From Pomphorhynchus laevis (Eukaryota; Acanthocephala; Palaeacanthocephala; Echinorhynchida; Pomphorhynchidae), in contig WNNJ02000754.1 of assembly GCA_012934845.2 (NCBI GenBank), forward strand, positions 1 through 64,000: a stretch of 64,000 nt of DNA. Direction: 5' to 3'. This document shows positions 1 to 11,310 of the stretch, in pieces. The notes beneath the pieces are model-generated. The model was not told where the DNA came from, searched no databases, and worked only from the letters and a program-made list of their open reading frames with translations. Positions within the stretch are counted from its first letter, which is position 1. Each line of letters begins with the position of its first letter. The translations under genes and the position numbers were made by a program.

Positions 1-1458
1 GAGATGAAGAGGAGTGAGGATGAGTTATGTACGGAGTATAGTGGGAACAAATATGCATTGGGATAAATTGAGTAATGTCCTGAGAGAGACGGATAGACCG
101 TTTCTTATGAAGGGCTATAACATCAGCATCTCTACCAGATAAAAATCTAATGGTAGAAGCTCCTCCCGAATTCCACTAAAAAAATTGTAAGTGAAAAAGG
201 CTCACGAGTACTCTGCATTGTGTTAGGTCAGCTGTATGGGATTGCCTCATCCCTAGACAGAGCTAGGGGTAGAAAGGTAACCCCCTCTACCACTAACGCC
301 ATCCAGAGTGGGCACTTGCTTTCAGGCATTATCTTCATTTCTCTTTCTGGCCTTCTCTTTAAGGAGTCTTCCAATCTTCACAGGGGGATTACATGGGCTG
401 AGGCCCCCTTTTCTTAGATTTAGGAATCTCGGCGCCTGTTGCATTACTGGAGACGCATAAAATTCCGTTGCCAGAACTTATATGAGATCTTCTAGTTTCT
501 TAAAAGCTGTATGAATTTTGTTTTTGGTAATTTTTAGAAGTTCGAATCGGACATTCTTCCTGCAATATTCGAGAAGGAACTTTTCGTTTCTTTAGTATTT
601 ACGTTTTGGCCAAACATATCTTTGTAGAATTTGAATGCTTGGCATCGTCTGGACCAAGCGGGATGGGGCTTGCACAGTTTGAGCAGACAGGGGGTGAGGC
701 ACATCTCTCGCCGGACTCCATGCTGTTGCCCAAGCCACATACTCCGCATGTTGATGGTTTAGTTCAGGTCAAGGACCAATGCCCCCACGTATGACATCTG
801 TTACAGTGGGGATATGTGTAAGAATTCAATGAGACTTGTTCCATCCCCAAGTTAAAACCCATATAGGGATTGAGATTGCTTTTCGTAAGGATTTCGGCTT
901 TTTCCATTGGAGGAAAAATTAAGGCAAAGGCAATCGGTAGCTGTTGACCCCCTTTTCCTATAAGGGGTCTAAGATTCGTGAAACCAAATTTCTTTTCAAT
1001 TTCGGAGATCTCATGCTTGTCGATACAAGCCGGAAAATTCGTAATTTTTATAGATGCCATTATGGGCTTTACAGTGAGCGTACCCTTTATAGCTAAATAA
1101 ACGTTGAAATATTTTATGTACTAATTGAGTAAGTTATTTGATGCAAACGAGACTTTTATTTTTGTCTCGTTAGTCTTAACCGAATTAAAGATTACTCTAC
1201 TTTTGTACTGTATTGAAGGTTTCAGGAACAATTTGAGCATATCATTGCGAGCCAAAGGCTCATTTAGTTTAATTAAAACCAAGTTATGAAGTTTGGGGAT
1301 TGGGGGAGTACCCTTGCACCCCTTGAGAACACAGAAACATTACTTACTTTGTCTTGAGATGATAATTGCAAGTTACCTTCGGTATTTGCTGAAATTCCAA
1401 GATTTTTCCTCGAATTTTGCTCCAATTCTCCAATCCTTTTATCGACCGTCGTGCACAT
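1..1458 (-). mobile_element. LINE copy m1, 5' part (R1/Jockey-type), runs off window edge
   Basis: Minus-strand non-LTR retrotransposon copy. The likely ORF1 start is the ATG at 1458 (MCTTVDKR), matching the MCTSELSKD start of the plus copy at 9396. ORF1 continues in pieces: 1060-764 (MASIKITNFPACI to a CNRCHTWGHW zinc-knuckle start) and 749-534 (CKPHPAWSRRC knuckle) in another frame. The endonuclease starts near 218 (MQSTREPFSL) and leaves the window at base 1, recognisable by homology to the other copies though frameshifted. Its 5' end abuts the 3' end of copy m2 head-to-tail. Several stops and frame changes show it is dead. The C-x2-C-x3-H-x6-C knuckle seen in sister copies is typical of the R1/Jockey group. 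Confidence 0.8.
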
Positions 1459-1519
1459 TTTCGAAAAATAAAATAAATAAAATCTCGTTATTAAAATGAC
1501 AAAATCACTATCACGCATC

Positions 1520-1941
1520 TACAAACACATTTAATAATAATTAAGATTTTATTAAATCACAAAACATAAATGAAAAAATTAATAACAGTCAGTTAATGAT
1601 TGTCAGTTAAAGACAGAAACCACAGTTTATTTCTTTCTTGCAGTCTTCCCATTCTTCATGGCCTCAAATCCAGGGGTATCTGTGCCCCCCCCCAACCGAT
1701 CCAACACCCCGCCTTCCGACTGAACCACCCGGGGTCTTTCAACCCCGAAGAATCCAATCGGCGCAGACTATGATGGGTAAACGTGAGACGACGAGCTTAA
1801 GAAACCTTAGCCTTTGCTCTGGGGGACGTCTTCTCGAAAAGAAGACTTATCCCGAGATAGCCCAGGTGCCCCAAAGGCGCACCTGGGTTTTTCCTTTCAA
1901 CGACAGATGCTGAGCCCGTTTCAGGGCCCACCTAGCTTTCT
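1520..1941 (-). other. LINE m2 C-terminal tail and 3' region with hairpins
   Basis: Sequence downstream of the RT, matching the region after the RT of plus copy p1 (8898-9275). It holds a strong GC-rich hairpin (arms CCCAGGTG and CACCTGGG, 1863-1890) and a second one with arms GTCTTCT and AGAAGAC near 1827-1850. Both are visible but decayed in p1. Such 3' stem-loops are often what a LINE RT recognises; that role here is inference. Confidence 0.5.
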
Positions 1942-3245
1942 TCAGGATACGTTTGAGTCTATCCAGTCTATCCAGTTCACCGTAACGGTGAACCCCAGGT
2001 ATTTTACTCGACTTGTGAAGGTGGAAAGTTGTTCAGAGGCAAATATGGAGGAGAGTGCAGAGAGTGCTAATCTCTTAAGTTTTTGCTTCGTCGCAGGGTA
2101 GCCACGAAAGACAACCACCTGCGATTTGGCGGAGTTTAAAATAAGGTTGGATATGGGTAGCTGGTCTTTTAATCTTAAAAAGAAACGGCTGATGTCAGAA
2201 ACCACGTCTTTGCACCTGTATCCAGAGAACAGGGCTGTGGTGTCATCAGCATACACCACAAGGCGTTGTTCGCGTTTAAATATTTTGAATAGGCTAATAG
2301 AGGCAGCAAGATACAAGATTGGAGAAAGTGGAGAACCTTGAGGCACACCCGTAATAGGGTAGAACTGACGTGCATCAGGGTCGTCTTCATAGTAAAATCG
2401 CTTGGTGTACAGCAGAATCTCCACCCTGTTCACAATTCTCGCAGGCAACCCGAGGGACCTGAGAGAAGAGATCACAAAGGAAATGGAGATGCGGTCAAAT
2501 GCAGCATAGAAGTCAAGGAAAACAGCCACAACTAAACGATGGCTATTATCCCAACAAAACTGTTCCACTTCACCTACTGCTGAATGGACCGAGCGATCTT
2601 TAACGAACCCATGAAAACCTAAATGGATCAAATTACGCCTACTCAAATGGTCGCGGATTTTACGCGCAAGCGCTTTTTCGTAAATCGACACGAGGGCATT
2701 TTGAATCGAAATGGGTCGCAGATCTTTAGGGCATGAGCAGGATTTTTTTTAGGAATAAAAACACGCTTACTAATATTGATGCCTGCTACATCGGATGGAG
2801 AGGCTAAAATCATTGTGACGGCCACCTCTCTTCTCTGATCAGCTGTCAAAAGCTGACAGACCCGAGAAGAAAGTGGAGCTACAGATTTGGAGGTGCCCGG
2901 GAGTGGACCCCAAAAGTTATGGATATCCGTAACAGATAGATCCCTACTTCTGAAGTTACACCAAGGCGGGATTGGTTGAGGTGATTGAGTGGCTCCATAG
3001 TTGTGTAGGGCTAGTGACTCCTCTAAAACTTTATCAAGGCCTACATTCCCTATCCAACCCAATGATCTATCCTTCCAGCAAACAAACTTCTCCTTCTTGA
3101 AAATCTTCCAAAAGGAAGAATGAGAAGGATTAAGACAAGCAATGCTTGTCCTATCCCAACTCAGCTGGAACCTATATCTAATGCTCCAATATTCATTAAA
3201 GAGAGCCTGTCTGGCGGAAACAAAGAGATTAGGGAGGTTTAGCAA
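1942..3245 (-). pseudogene. LINE m2 reverse transcriptase, one frame change
   Basis: Two overlapping open stretches (3245-2643 and 2691-1942) in different frames cover the linker, fingers, palm and thumb. The upstream part includes SRDLSVTDIHNFWGPLPG and VFIPKKNPAHALKICDP (motif 1/2 region). The downstream part has motif A FLDFYAAFDRIS, motif B GVPQGSPLSPILY, motif C YADDTTALF with the catalytic YADD intact, and motif D KYLGFTVTV. The frame change lies near 2690-2640, between motif 2 and motif A. No RNase H domain was seen. Confidence 0.8.
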
Positions 3246-3454
3246 TTTCGCTAGGACCTTGAGTTTCGTCGAAGTGGGATTGTATATACGACTTTTATAA
3301 ATGGTCGATAAAATCGCGGTAGCTTGCGAAAAGAGGTAGGTATTAAATTCGGTCAGTCTCTCATTTCCTATTCTGAGAAAGAGTTGGATAGCCGCCTGAA
3401 AGAAGGCTACTCTGATCGATCAAAGTGAAACCTCCTTCGAAGCAATGTATCTTC

Positions 3455-4105
3455 CTAAATTCTCCAACGAATTAGGTCATGAGAGGTGGACAATTGCTGG
3501 CGCGACTGCTCCGTGCAGAGGGGTTTTAACAACCACCTCGAGTGAAGCAGTAAAATGTCGAGGATAGAATTTGTTGATGTGCAGTATAAGGTAGGGGTCG
3601 GTGGTTTGTGAATAAAGTAATCGTTCCTGGCTCTGCGAAGTGCTGCGTTGATCCAACGACCAGTTCTGTCGTTGAAGTCTCCAAGTATCATGTCATAGCC
3701 GCTATCAATAATATCATCCAGGAGGTCACAGTTCTTGTGAATCTCCCCAGGACGTATGTAGACATTGGCTAGACTAAGGCGTTTACCGTTCTTACAGAGT
3801 GAAACTACCAAACAAGACATGGCTGGACAGGAGTAGTTAAATAGAAGGGAGGACCTTAAGGAGCAGTTAACTAAGGTCAAGAGTCCTTGAGAAGAAGAGG
3901 AGTGAGGTGGGGTTATGTACGGAGTATAGTGGAAACTGATATGCTTTGGGATAAATCGAGTAATGTCCAGGGGGAGACGGATAGACCGCGTCTCCTGAAG
4001 GACTATAACATCTGCATCTCTACCAGATAAAAGTCTAAGGGCAGAAGCACCTCCCGAATTCCACTGAAGGACATTCAGTGAAAAAGGCTCACGAGTTCTC
4101 TGCAT
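3455..4105 (-). CDS. LINE m2 APE-type endonuclease domain
   Basis: An open stretch of 216 codons beginning MQRTREPFSLNVLQWNSGG. Endonuclease/exonuclease/phosphatase-fold motifs are visible: LQWNSGG (metal-site Asn), VLQETRS (catalytic Glu), ILGDFNDRTGRW (Asp/Asn pair) and, at the end, STSHDLIRW. The last motif is usually S-D-H in this fold; here and in the sister copies it reads S-x-H-D. This domain would nick target DNA for target-primed reverse transcription. The 34-bp gap from the last ORF1 piece suggests a bicistronic layout. It is element sequence, not a host repair enzyme. Confidence 0.8.
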   Translation of the reverse strand: MQRTREPFSLNVLQWNSGGASALRLLSGRDADVIVLQETRSIRLPLDITRFIPKHISFHYTPYITPPHSSSSQGLLTLVNCSLRSSLLFNYSCPAMSCLVVSLCKNGKRLSLANVYIRPGEIHKNCDLLDDIIDSGYDMILGDFNDRTGRWINAALRRARNDYFIHKPPTPTLYCTSTNSILDILLLHSRWLLKPLCTEQSRQQLSTSHDLIRWRI

Positions 4106-4138
4106 TGTGATGGATTAGTTGGATGGGGGATTGCCTAC

Positions 4139-5342
4139 CTAGACAGAGCTAGGTGCAGGAAGGTTATCCTTACCGCCACTAGCCCCACTAGGGGTCGGTA
4201 CTTGCCCCTGGGCAATATCTTCATTCCCCCCTTTCTTGCTCTTGAGAAGCTTCCCGATCTGGATTAGGGGGACGGTATGGGCCGAGCCTCCCCTTTTCTT
4301 CGATACATGAATATTCGGTGGTGCTGGCACTGTAGGATTCGTGTTAACGTCCCCAATGGCCATCAGGATGAAATTTTCTAGCCTCTTCTGTGATGCTTCT
4401 TTTTTTAGGTCCAACAATTTAGTGATCTCAGAATCGTCCATCCGCTGTGGACCTGCGATGTTTGAATAGGAGGTGGATGTTTTTGTTTTGGACGGTCGAA
4501 CAAATTGAGCTTTGTACGCCTTAAACTTGAGACAGGACCTTAGCCAAGCCGGATGGCTTCCTCCGCAGTTTGTACACGATGGAATGGCCTTGCAGGAGTC
4601 GTTGGAAGAAAGGGAAGAACATTTAGCGGATCCACACGAACCACAAGTGGGCGTCCTACTGCAGCTGGAGGCCCAGTGCCATCATTTGTGACATCAGCTG
4701 CCGTGGGGTAGGTGAACTCGTCAATGTCCACAATCGAAAAGTGTAGATTAAATCCCATGATAGGGTTTGATGCCGATTTAGAGAGAATTTCCGCTCTGTC
4801 GACAGAGGCGGAACAGAATCCTACCTGTATATGGTAGCCATCCCTACCCAGTAATTGTCGTAGATTGGAAACCTGGAATCTGTCCATAAGTACTTTTTTA
4901 TCTTCGTCTTCTAACGAGCAAGGAAGGTTATTTATTTTAAATGACACCATAATAGTCTTAATAATTATATCCCCTTATCTTTGAGATTATTTGAGAAGTC
5001 AGAATAAGTAGTTAGTAGGTCTGAAGATACAAAGGAGATTTTAATCTCCCCTGGAAAAAGTTTTACTTTGTTGAAAAGAACTCTGTTGTAAATTTTAGCA
5101 AAATCTCGTAAAAAATGTTGTATAATTGATCTTTAGCTATAGGTTTCGTAGGCTTAATGATGATTAAGTTCTTCATTTTCGGGATAGGGGAGGAGTTCTT
5201 CCCCATCATTTGATGAACACAAAAAGTTACTGACCTTAGAAGTTGGAGTTATCGTTGTAGAAGTATCGAAACTCGGCATATTCTCTCCTTGGAAATTGTG
5301 AAAATATTCGTTGGAAATTGTAACCTTTGAAGGCAAACACAT
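4139..5342 (-). pseudogene. LINE m2 ORF1 (Gag-like, zinc knuckles), broken
   Basis: Nucleic-acid-binding ORF1 of the LINE. Pieces are 5342-5154 (MCLPSKVTISNEYF), 4950-4540 (MVSFKINNLPCSLEDEDKK, an RRM-like stretch also present in the other copies) and 4441-4139 (MDDSEITKLLDLKKEAS). The zinc-knuckle block (CTNCGGSHPAWLRSC) is read in a different frame around 4690-4520, so at least one frameshift separates it from the N-terminal part. The knuckle pattern C-x2-C-x3-H-x6-C is that of R1/Jockey ORF1 proteins. In a live element this protein would coat the element RNA. Confidence 0.7.
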
Positions 5343-5536
5343 TTATTTAAGTGATTTAGTGAGTTTTGTAGCGTCGAAAAAAAATGTAGTAAAACAGTCA
5401 TTTATGTAGAAATAATTCACATGAATGTTTGGTGAAAATTTAAACAGTTGCGGAGCTTCAAAAAGAAACAATTCAAACAAAATTGACATTTCGAAAGGTA
5501 AAACGTTAATTTCTTCTACAATTCCTGAAAAACAAG

Positions 5537-6615
5537 TAAGTGATTTTTCTGCTGTTAATTTGCCGGGAGAGGGGGTACTCCCCCAATCCCTAAACTAAAA
5601 ATCTCATTGTTATCTCAATGTCACAACCTCTGGAAAGGCACAATTTATTCAATGTCTTTCTAAGACATTTATTGATAAGTGTGCCAACAACCGAATCCTG
5701 CCAAATTCGGTCAAATTTCATGAATCGGAAATAAAAATTTCCTTCGCAATATCAGAGGTTGCGAAGGATTATGAGATCTTCGATTCAAATCTGAAACACC
5801 TGGGTTCGATTCACTGTAAACCCATTCTAGCATCTGTCAAAGTGAACAATCTTCCTCCGCATCTAGAGGAAAATGATATCGAAGTTCTGAATAAAGTTTA
5901 CAAAATTTCAAACTTCCGGTTTGTCATGGGGAAAAGTGAATTTCCACTTCCTGTAGGTTTCTGTTCATTCCCTATCGAGCATGCCGAAACCCTTGCTAAA
6001 TCGTCATATAATCCCTTTTTTAGGGTACAACTTACGTTTTATAGTTATGAGTGCAGAGGATCTTACCTACCCCCACTGTAACACATTCCATAAGTGGGGC
6101 ACCGGGCATCAAACTGCTCCAGATCAAAGACCTGCGGAGTCTGTAGTCTCCCATTATGCAAAAGTATTGGTTCCGGGGAGAAGTGCGTTTCACCCGCCCT
6201 ATGCTCAAACTGTGGTGGGAGCCATCCTGCATGGTCTCGTAAATGTGCATGCTTTAAAGATTACCGGAACAACTTCTCCAGGTCTGCTGCAGTCAAGAAA
6301 CCCGATTCAACTTATTCTGACGCTGCCTCAAGGATGACAGACAAGGACATCCTGAGTGTTATGGACGTTAAGATACATTCTGCCATCAAAAATGTGGAAA
6401 ATATGGTCTCCGCCTTGGTCTATGCACTTATTCAAGTCCGGAAGTTTCCACTCAACATGCTTTACCTAGCTCGAAAAAGAGGGGGCCTCGGTTCACGTCG
6501 TTCCCCCATTAAGAACGAGAAGCTCCTGAAAAAGAAATACGAGTCGGCTTCACAGGGAAATGAAGACAATGCCCATGGGCAAGTGCTCGCCCAGGACAGA
6601 GTTGATGGCGGGTAG
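5537..6615 (+). pseudogene. LINE p1 ORF1 (Gag-like), broken
   Basis: ORF1 remnant. The region from 5537 aligns by eye with p2 (VSDFSAVNLPGEGVLPQ versus VSDLLPMFSKESGVLPP). The RRM-like part runs 5842-6030 (VNNLPPHLEENDIEVLNKVY). The zinc-knuckle part is in another frame at 6094-6615 (TCGVCSLPLC, then CSNCGGSHPAWSRKC, C-x2-C-x3-H-x6-C). The C-terminus is basic and ends 65 bp before the endonuclease ATG. Confidence 0.7.
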
Positions 6616-6679
6616 GGCAACCTTTCCCCCCCTAGCTCTCTCTAGGGATGAGGCAATCCCACCCGGCTGACCTAATACA

Positions 6680-7340
6680 ATGCAGAGCACTCGTGAGCCT
6701 TTTTCACTGAATATCCTTCAGTGGAATTCGGGAGGAGCTTCTGCCCTTAGGCTTCTATCTGGTAGAGATGCTGATGTTATAGTCCTTCAGGAGACGCGGT
6801 CTATCCGTCTTCCCCAGGACATTACTCGATTCCTACCAAAGCATATTTGTTCCCACTATACTCCGTACATAGCGCCGCATCACTCTTCTTCATCTCAAGG
6901 ACTCTTGACCTTAGTTAAATGCTCCTTAAAATCGTCTCTTCTACTCAACTATTCTTGCCAGCCCTTTCTTGTTTAGTAGTTTCACTTTATAAGAACTGTA
7001 AACGCCTCAGTCTAGCCAAAGTCTACATCCGTCCAGGGGAGATTCACAAGAACCGTGACCTCCTGGATAGGATTATTGATAGCAGCTATGACATGGTACT
7101 TGGTGATTTCAACGACAGAACTCGTCGTTGAATTAATGCAGCACTCCGTAGAGCAAGGAACGATTATCTTATTCACAAACCACAATCACCCACCTTTCAT
7201 TGCACATCAACGAATTCACTCCTTGACTTATTACTGCTCCATGAGAGGTGGTTATTTTAACCCCACTGTACGGAGCAGTCGCGACGACATCTATCCACAT
7301 CTCATGACTTGATTCGCTTGCGGATAGAGGAGGATACGCT
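6680..7340 (+). pseudogene. LINE p1 endonuclease, frameshifted
   Basis: Starts MQSTREPFSLNILQWNSGG. Motifs: LQWNSGG, VLQETRSIR, VLGDFNDRTRR, TSHDLIRLR. The frame changes once near 6960 and again around 7130, so the protein is broken, but the order of motifs matches m2. The S-x-H-D form of the last motif is kept. Confidence 0.75.
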
Positions 7341-7374
7341 GCTTAGATAGATATTCTACTTTGATCCTATCAAA

Positions 7375-8898
7375 GTGGCTTTATTTCAGACAGCTATCCA
7401 ACGCTTCACCCGAATTGGTAATGAGAGTTTAACTGAATTTAATTCGTACCTCTCTTCGCAATCCACCGCAATGCTTTCGACAACCTATAAAGACCGTGCT
7501 TACTGTCCCACCCCGACAAAACTCAAGACCTTAGCGTATATGCTTCGTCTTCCCAATCTCTCTGCTTCGGCTAGGCAAGTTCTCTTGAAAGAATATTGGA
7601 GCACTAAATATAGGTTTCAAATTGGTAAGGATAGGGCAAGCATTGCTTCTCTTAATCCTGCCCAGTCTTTCTTCTGGAAGATATTCAAGAAGGAGAAGTT
7701 CGTTTGTTGGAAGGATAGAGCAATGGGTTGGATTGGTAATATAGGTCTTGAGAAAGTTTTAGAGGAGTCACTTTCCTTACATAATTATTATGCCACTCAA
7801 TCTCCTCAGCCAATCCCGCCTTGGGGAGACTTCAGAAGTAGGGATTTATCTGTCACAGATATCTTTAACTCCTGGGGGCCTCTTCCGGGCACCTCCAAAT
7901 CCGTCGCTCCACTCTCTTCTCGTGTCTGTCAGCTTTTGACAGCCGATCAAAGAGAAGAAGTGGCCGTAACAATGCTATTAGCCGCCCCATCTGATAGGCC
8001 GGCATCAACATTAGTAGACGTATATTTCTACCTAAAAAATCCGGTCTCATGTCCTAAAGATTTGCGGCCCATATCGATTCAAAATTCCCTCGTATCGATC
8101 TACGACAAAGCGCTTGCTCGTAGAATCCGCGATCATTTAAGTAGGCGAAATTTAATCCCACCAAGTTTCCATGTGTTCGTCAAAGGTCGCTCGGTCCATT
8201 CAGCTGTAGGTGAAGTGCATCAGTTCTGTTAGAATAATAGCCATCAACTTGCTGTGGCTGTTTTCCTTGATTTTTCTGCTGCATTCGACCAAATATCCAT
8301 TCAATTTGTTATCTCTTCTCTCAGGTCCTTCGGGTGGTTGCCTGCGAGAATTGCTAAGAGGGTGGAGATACTGCTGTACACCAAGCGGTTCTACTATGAA
8401 GACGACCCTAAAGCGCTTCAATTTTACCATATATATGGTGTGCCCCAAGGATCCCCACTTTCTCCGATCTTATATCTTGCTGCTTCAATTGAACTCTTTA
8501 AAATTTTTAAACGCGAACAACGTCTAGTGGAATATGCTGATGACACCACAGCCCTGTTTTCGGGACGCAGGTGTAAAGATGTAGTCTCAGACATCAGCCG
8601 TTTCTTTTTAAGATTAAAAGACCAGTTACCCAAGTCGAATCTTATTTAAAACTGCGCTAAATCGCAGGTGATTTTCTTTCATGGCTCCCCTGCAACAAAG
8701 CAAAAGCTCAGGAGATTAGCACTCTCTGCGCTCTCCTCCATTTTGATTAATCAACTACTTCACACATTCACAAGTCGAGTAAAATACCTGGGGTTTACCG
8801 TTACGGTGAACTTGTTTGCGAAAGCCGACCTGGAAAGACTTAAACGTACCCTTAAGAGAGCAATATGGGCTCTGAGACGGCGCAGCATCTGTCATTGA
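7375..8898 (+). pseudogene. LINE p1 reverse transcriptase, broken by stops
   Basis: Three successive open stretches: 7375-8232, 8254-8649 and 8668-8898. The first carries the linker and RLPNLSASARQVLLKEYW, and reaches RPISIQNSLVSIYDKALAR (motif 2). The second has motif A FLDFSAAFDQIS, motif B GVPQGSPLSPILY and motif C EYADDTTALF. The third has motif D KYLGFTVTV. In-frame stops near 8230 and 8647 and a frame change near the first separate them. Catalytic aspartates are still present. Confidence 0.8.
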
Positions 8899-9231
8899 AA
8901 GGGAAAACTCAGGTGCGCCTCTGGGGTACTTAAGCTATCTCGGGATTAGTCTTCTTCCCTAGAGGACGTCCCCCAGAGCAAAGGCTAAGGTTTCTCAAGC
9001 TCTTTGTCTCTCGATTACCCAGCATTGTCCACGTCGATTGGACTCTCGGGGGGGGTGAAAACCCCAGGTTTTTCAGTCGAACGTCGACGTGTTGGATTGG
9101 CTGTAGGGCTCAGATCCCACTGGACCTGAGGCTATGAAGATGATGGAAGAAGTAGACAAGTTTTTCCGAAAGACGATGATTTCTGATTTCTGACGTCTTT
9201 TTTCGATTTTTGTTTTAATTCTGTTTAACCT

Positions 9232-9479
9232 ATGTATTATTTTTGTTAAGAAAATCATTATTATTAAAAACATGTGCACGTCGGAGCTATCAAAAGATTT
9301 TCATCCAATAAACGATTTAGCTTTTTCAATTGTATTCACTGGTAATGATAAGATAATGTATTATTTTTGTTAAGAAAATCATTATTATTAAAAACATGTG
9401 CACGTCGGAGCTATCAAAAGATTTTCATCCGATAAACGATTTAGCTTTTTCAATTTTATTCACTGGTAATGATAAGATA
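9232..9479 (+). repeat. 124-bp direct duplication at the p1/p2 LINE junction
   Basis: 9232-9355 is repeated at 9356-9479 with few differences. Each copy consists of the last roughly 45 bp of a LINE 3' end (ATGTATTATTTTTGTTAAG to the ATTATTATTAAAAACA tail) followed directly by the first roughly 80 bp of a LINE 5' end (ATGTGCACGTCGGAGC). The junction is therefore [3' end][5' start][3' end][5' start], a small head-to-tail array with only the terminal parts of one unit between two larger copies. Confidence 0.75.
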
Positions 9480-10465
9480 TTAAACTCTTCTATTGGAAAT
9501 CATGACTTAAAGGTAAGCGATTTGTTGCCTATGTTTTCAAAAGAGTCGGGGGTACTTCCCCCTATTCCGAAACTTCAGAATCTAGCAGTAATTTCATTTA
9601 CAAAGCCTCTGGAGAGGCACAAATTATTCAACCTGTTTCTAAGAGACTTCACGAAACTATATAATAATAGAGTTATTCTCAACTCTGTACGATTCTATGA
9701 GACAACGATCAAAATTTCGTGTGTAAGCACTGACCTAATGTACGAATTTGATAAATTTTTTGCGAAAAATCTTGCCCACTTAAGTTCAAATGAATTAAAG
9801 CCTATACAGGCGACACTAAAAATAGGCAAATTTCCCCTCAGCTTGATGAGGAGGACATACAGTCGCTAAAAAAGATATTTAAAATTCATTCCGTGCGTAC
9901 AGTCAAATCCAAATCCGGAGAAGTTTTGCCCATTGCTTTCTGCAATGAGGATGTTGATACAGCGCACACTTTTTCGAACTCTGCCTCCAACCCTTTCCTG
10001 AGGTATAATCTTAAGTTCTCAATTATTGAACAAAATGACAGGAAGTACCCCCATTGCAATGTGTGCTACTTGTGGGGCCACTGGGGGTCGTCCTGTACTT
10101 CCAAGTGTATATGTGGGGTGTGTAGCTCGGACTGCTGTGACAGCTTACGAAAGGGGGAGAAATGCATGGCTCCCCCAGTCTGCAAAAATTGTTCTGATAG
10201 CAATCCCGCATGGTCCAGAAAATGTAAGTTCTTCAAAGCTTACCAAAGTTCCTTCTCAAGTCCTTCACGTGGCAGTCCAACTTCTTGTTATTCTGCGGTA
10301 GCTTCTGTCTCCTCAGACAGAATGTCCAACACAGATCTTTTGCAGTTATTGGACTCAAATAAAAAGTTTATCTTAGCCCAGTTAGAGAGTATGATTGCTC
10401 CACTGGTTTCTGCCTTTTTTGGATCTTCAAATACGAAGTCAATGCCACTTGAAAGCATGCTTTAA
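9396..10465 (+). pseudogene. LINE p2 ORF1 (Gag-like), one frame change
   Basis: The most complete ORF1 here. N-terminal part MCTSELSKDFHPINDL (9396-9869), then a frame change near 9850, then 9893-10465. Zinc knuckles read CNVCYLWGHWGSSC (a clean C-x2-C-x4-H-x4-C), a cysteine-rich middle (CGVCSSDCC) and CKNCSDSNPAWSRKC, in which the usual His is Asn. The start ATG lies right at the element 5' junction, leaving essentially no 5' UTR. Confidence 0.75.
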
Positions 10466-10667
10466 TCTAAGAAGCGTGGGGCTTCGGATAAATCAGTCCC
10501 CCCACACAAGATTGGTAAATTATTGCAGAAGTTGGCCGCCTTATCCCTGAGAGATGAAGATATTGCCTGGGGGTTCCGACCCTGGATGGAGTTAGTGGTG
10601 GGAAGGGCAACCTTCCCGCACCTAGCTCTGTCTAGGTTAACTTCTCCCGTCCAACTTATCTAACACA

Positions 10668-11310
10668 ATGGTGAGTAAGCCCGAGCCTTTTTCACTGAAT
10701 ATCCTTCAGTGGAATTCGGGAGGTGCTTCTGCCCTTAGACTTTTATCTGGTAGATACGCAGATGTTTTAGTCCTTCAGGAGTCGCGGTCTATCCGTCTCT
10801 CTCAGGACATTACTCGATTTATCCCAATGCATATTTGTTCCCACTATACTCCGTACATAACTCATCCTCACTCCTCTTCATCTCAAGGACTCTTGACATT
10901 GGTTAAGTGCTCATTAAGGTCCTACCTCTTGCTAAATTACTCTTTCCAGCCCTGTCTTGTTTGGTAGTTTCACTCATTAAGAACGGTAAACGCCTCAGTC
11001 TAGCCAATGTCTACATCCGTTCAGGGGAGATTCACAAGAACCGTGACCTCCTAGATGGTATTATTGATAGCGGCTATGACATGGTACTAGGTGATTTCAA
11101 CGACAGAACTCGTCGTTGGATTAATGCAGCACTCCGCAGAGCAAGGAACGATTATCTTATTCACAAACCACCTTCCCTCATTTTCAATTGCACTTCAACG
11201 AATTCACTCCTCGACTTATTACCGCTCCATGAGAGGTGGTTGTTAATACCCCACTGTACAGAGCAGTCTCGTCAACATCTACCCCTCTTATGACTTGATT
11301 CGCTGGCGGG
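10668..11310 (+). pseudogene. LINE p2 endonuclease, frameshifted
   Basis: Starts MVSKPEPFSLNILQWNSGG. Motifs LQWNSGG, VLQESRSIR, VLGDFNDRTRRW and a final SHDLIRW-like site are present. Frame changes occur near 10950 and near 11275. The region after it (about 11340-11955) continues as RT linker homologous to p1, with an internal stop near 11742. Confidence 0.7.

Larger units (their letters stand above)
1520..5342 (-). mobile_element. LINE copy m2, near full length (R1/Jockey-type)
   Basis: Minus-strand copy with all domains in order: ORF1 5342-4139, endonuclease 4105-3455, reverse transcriptase 3245-1942, and a 3' region to about 1520. It is the best-preserved copy of this family here. It joins head-to-tail onto m1 and head-to-head with the plus copy p1. 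ORF1 and RT have frame changes, so it is probably inactive. The 3' end is placed where homology to p1 stops and A/T-rich sequence leads into the m1 ORF1 start. Confidence 0.85.
5430..9275 (+). mobile_element. LINE copy p1, near full length (R1/Jockey-type)
   Basis: Plus-strand copy of the same family. ORF1 is recognisable from about 5537 to 6615, endonuclease 6680-7340, RT 7375-8898 and 3' region 8899-9275. The 3' end is defined by the tail ATCATTATTATTAAAAACA, which is followed directly by the ATG of the next element. The 5' end faces m2 head-to-head; the roughly 90 bp between the two ATG regions has no recognisable gene. Several frame changes and stops show it is dead. Confidence 0.8.

Noticed and set aside
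3455-4105. Host AP endonuclease
   Set aside because: It sits between LINE ORF1 and RT and is repeated with them in sister copies.
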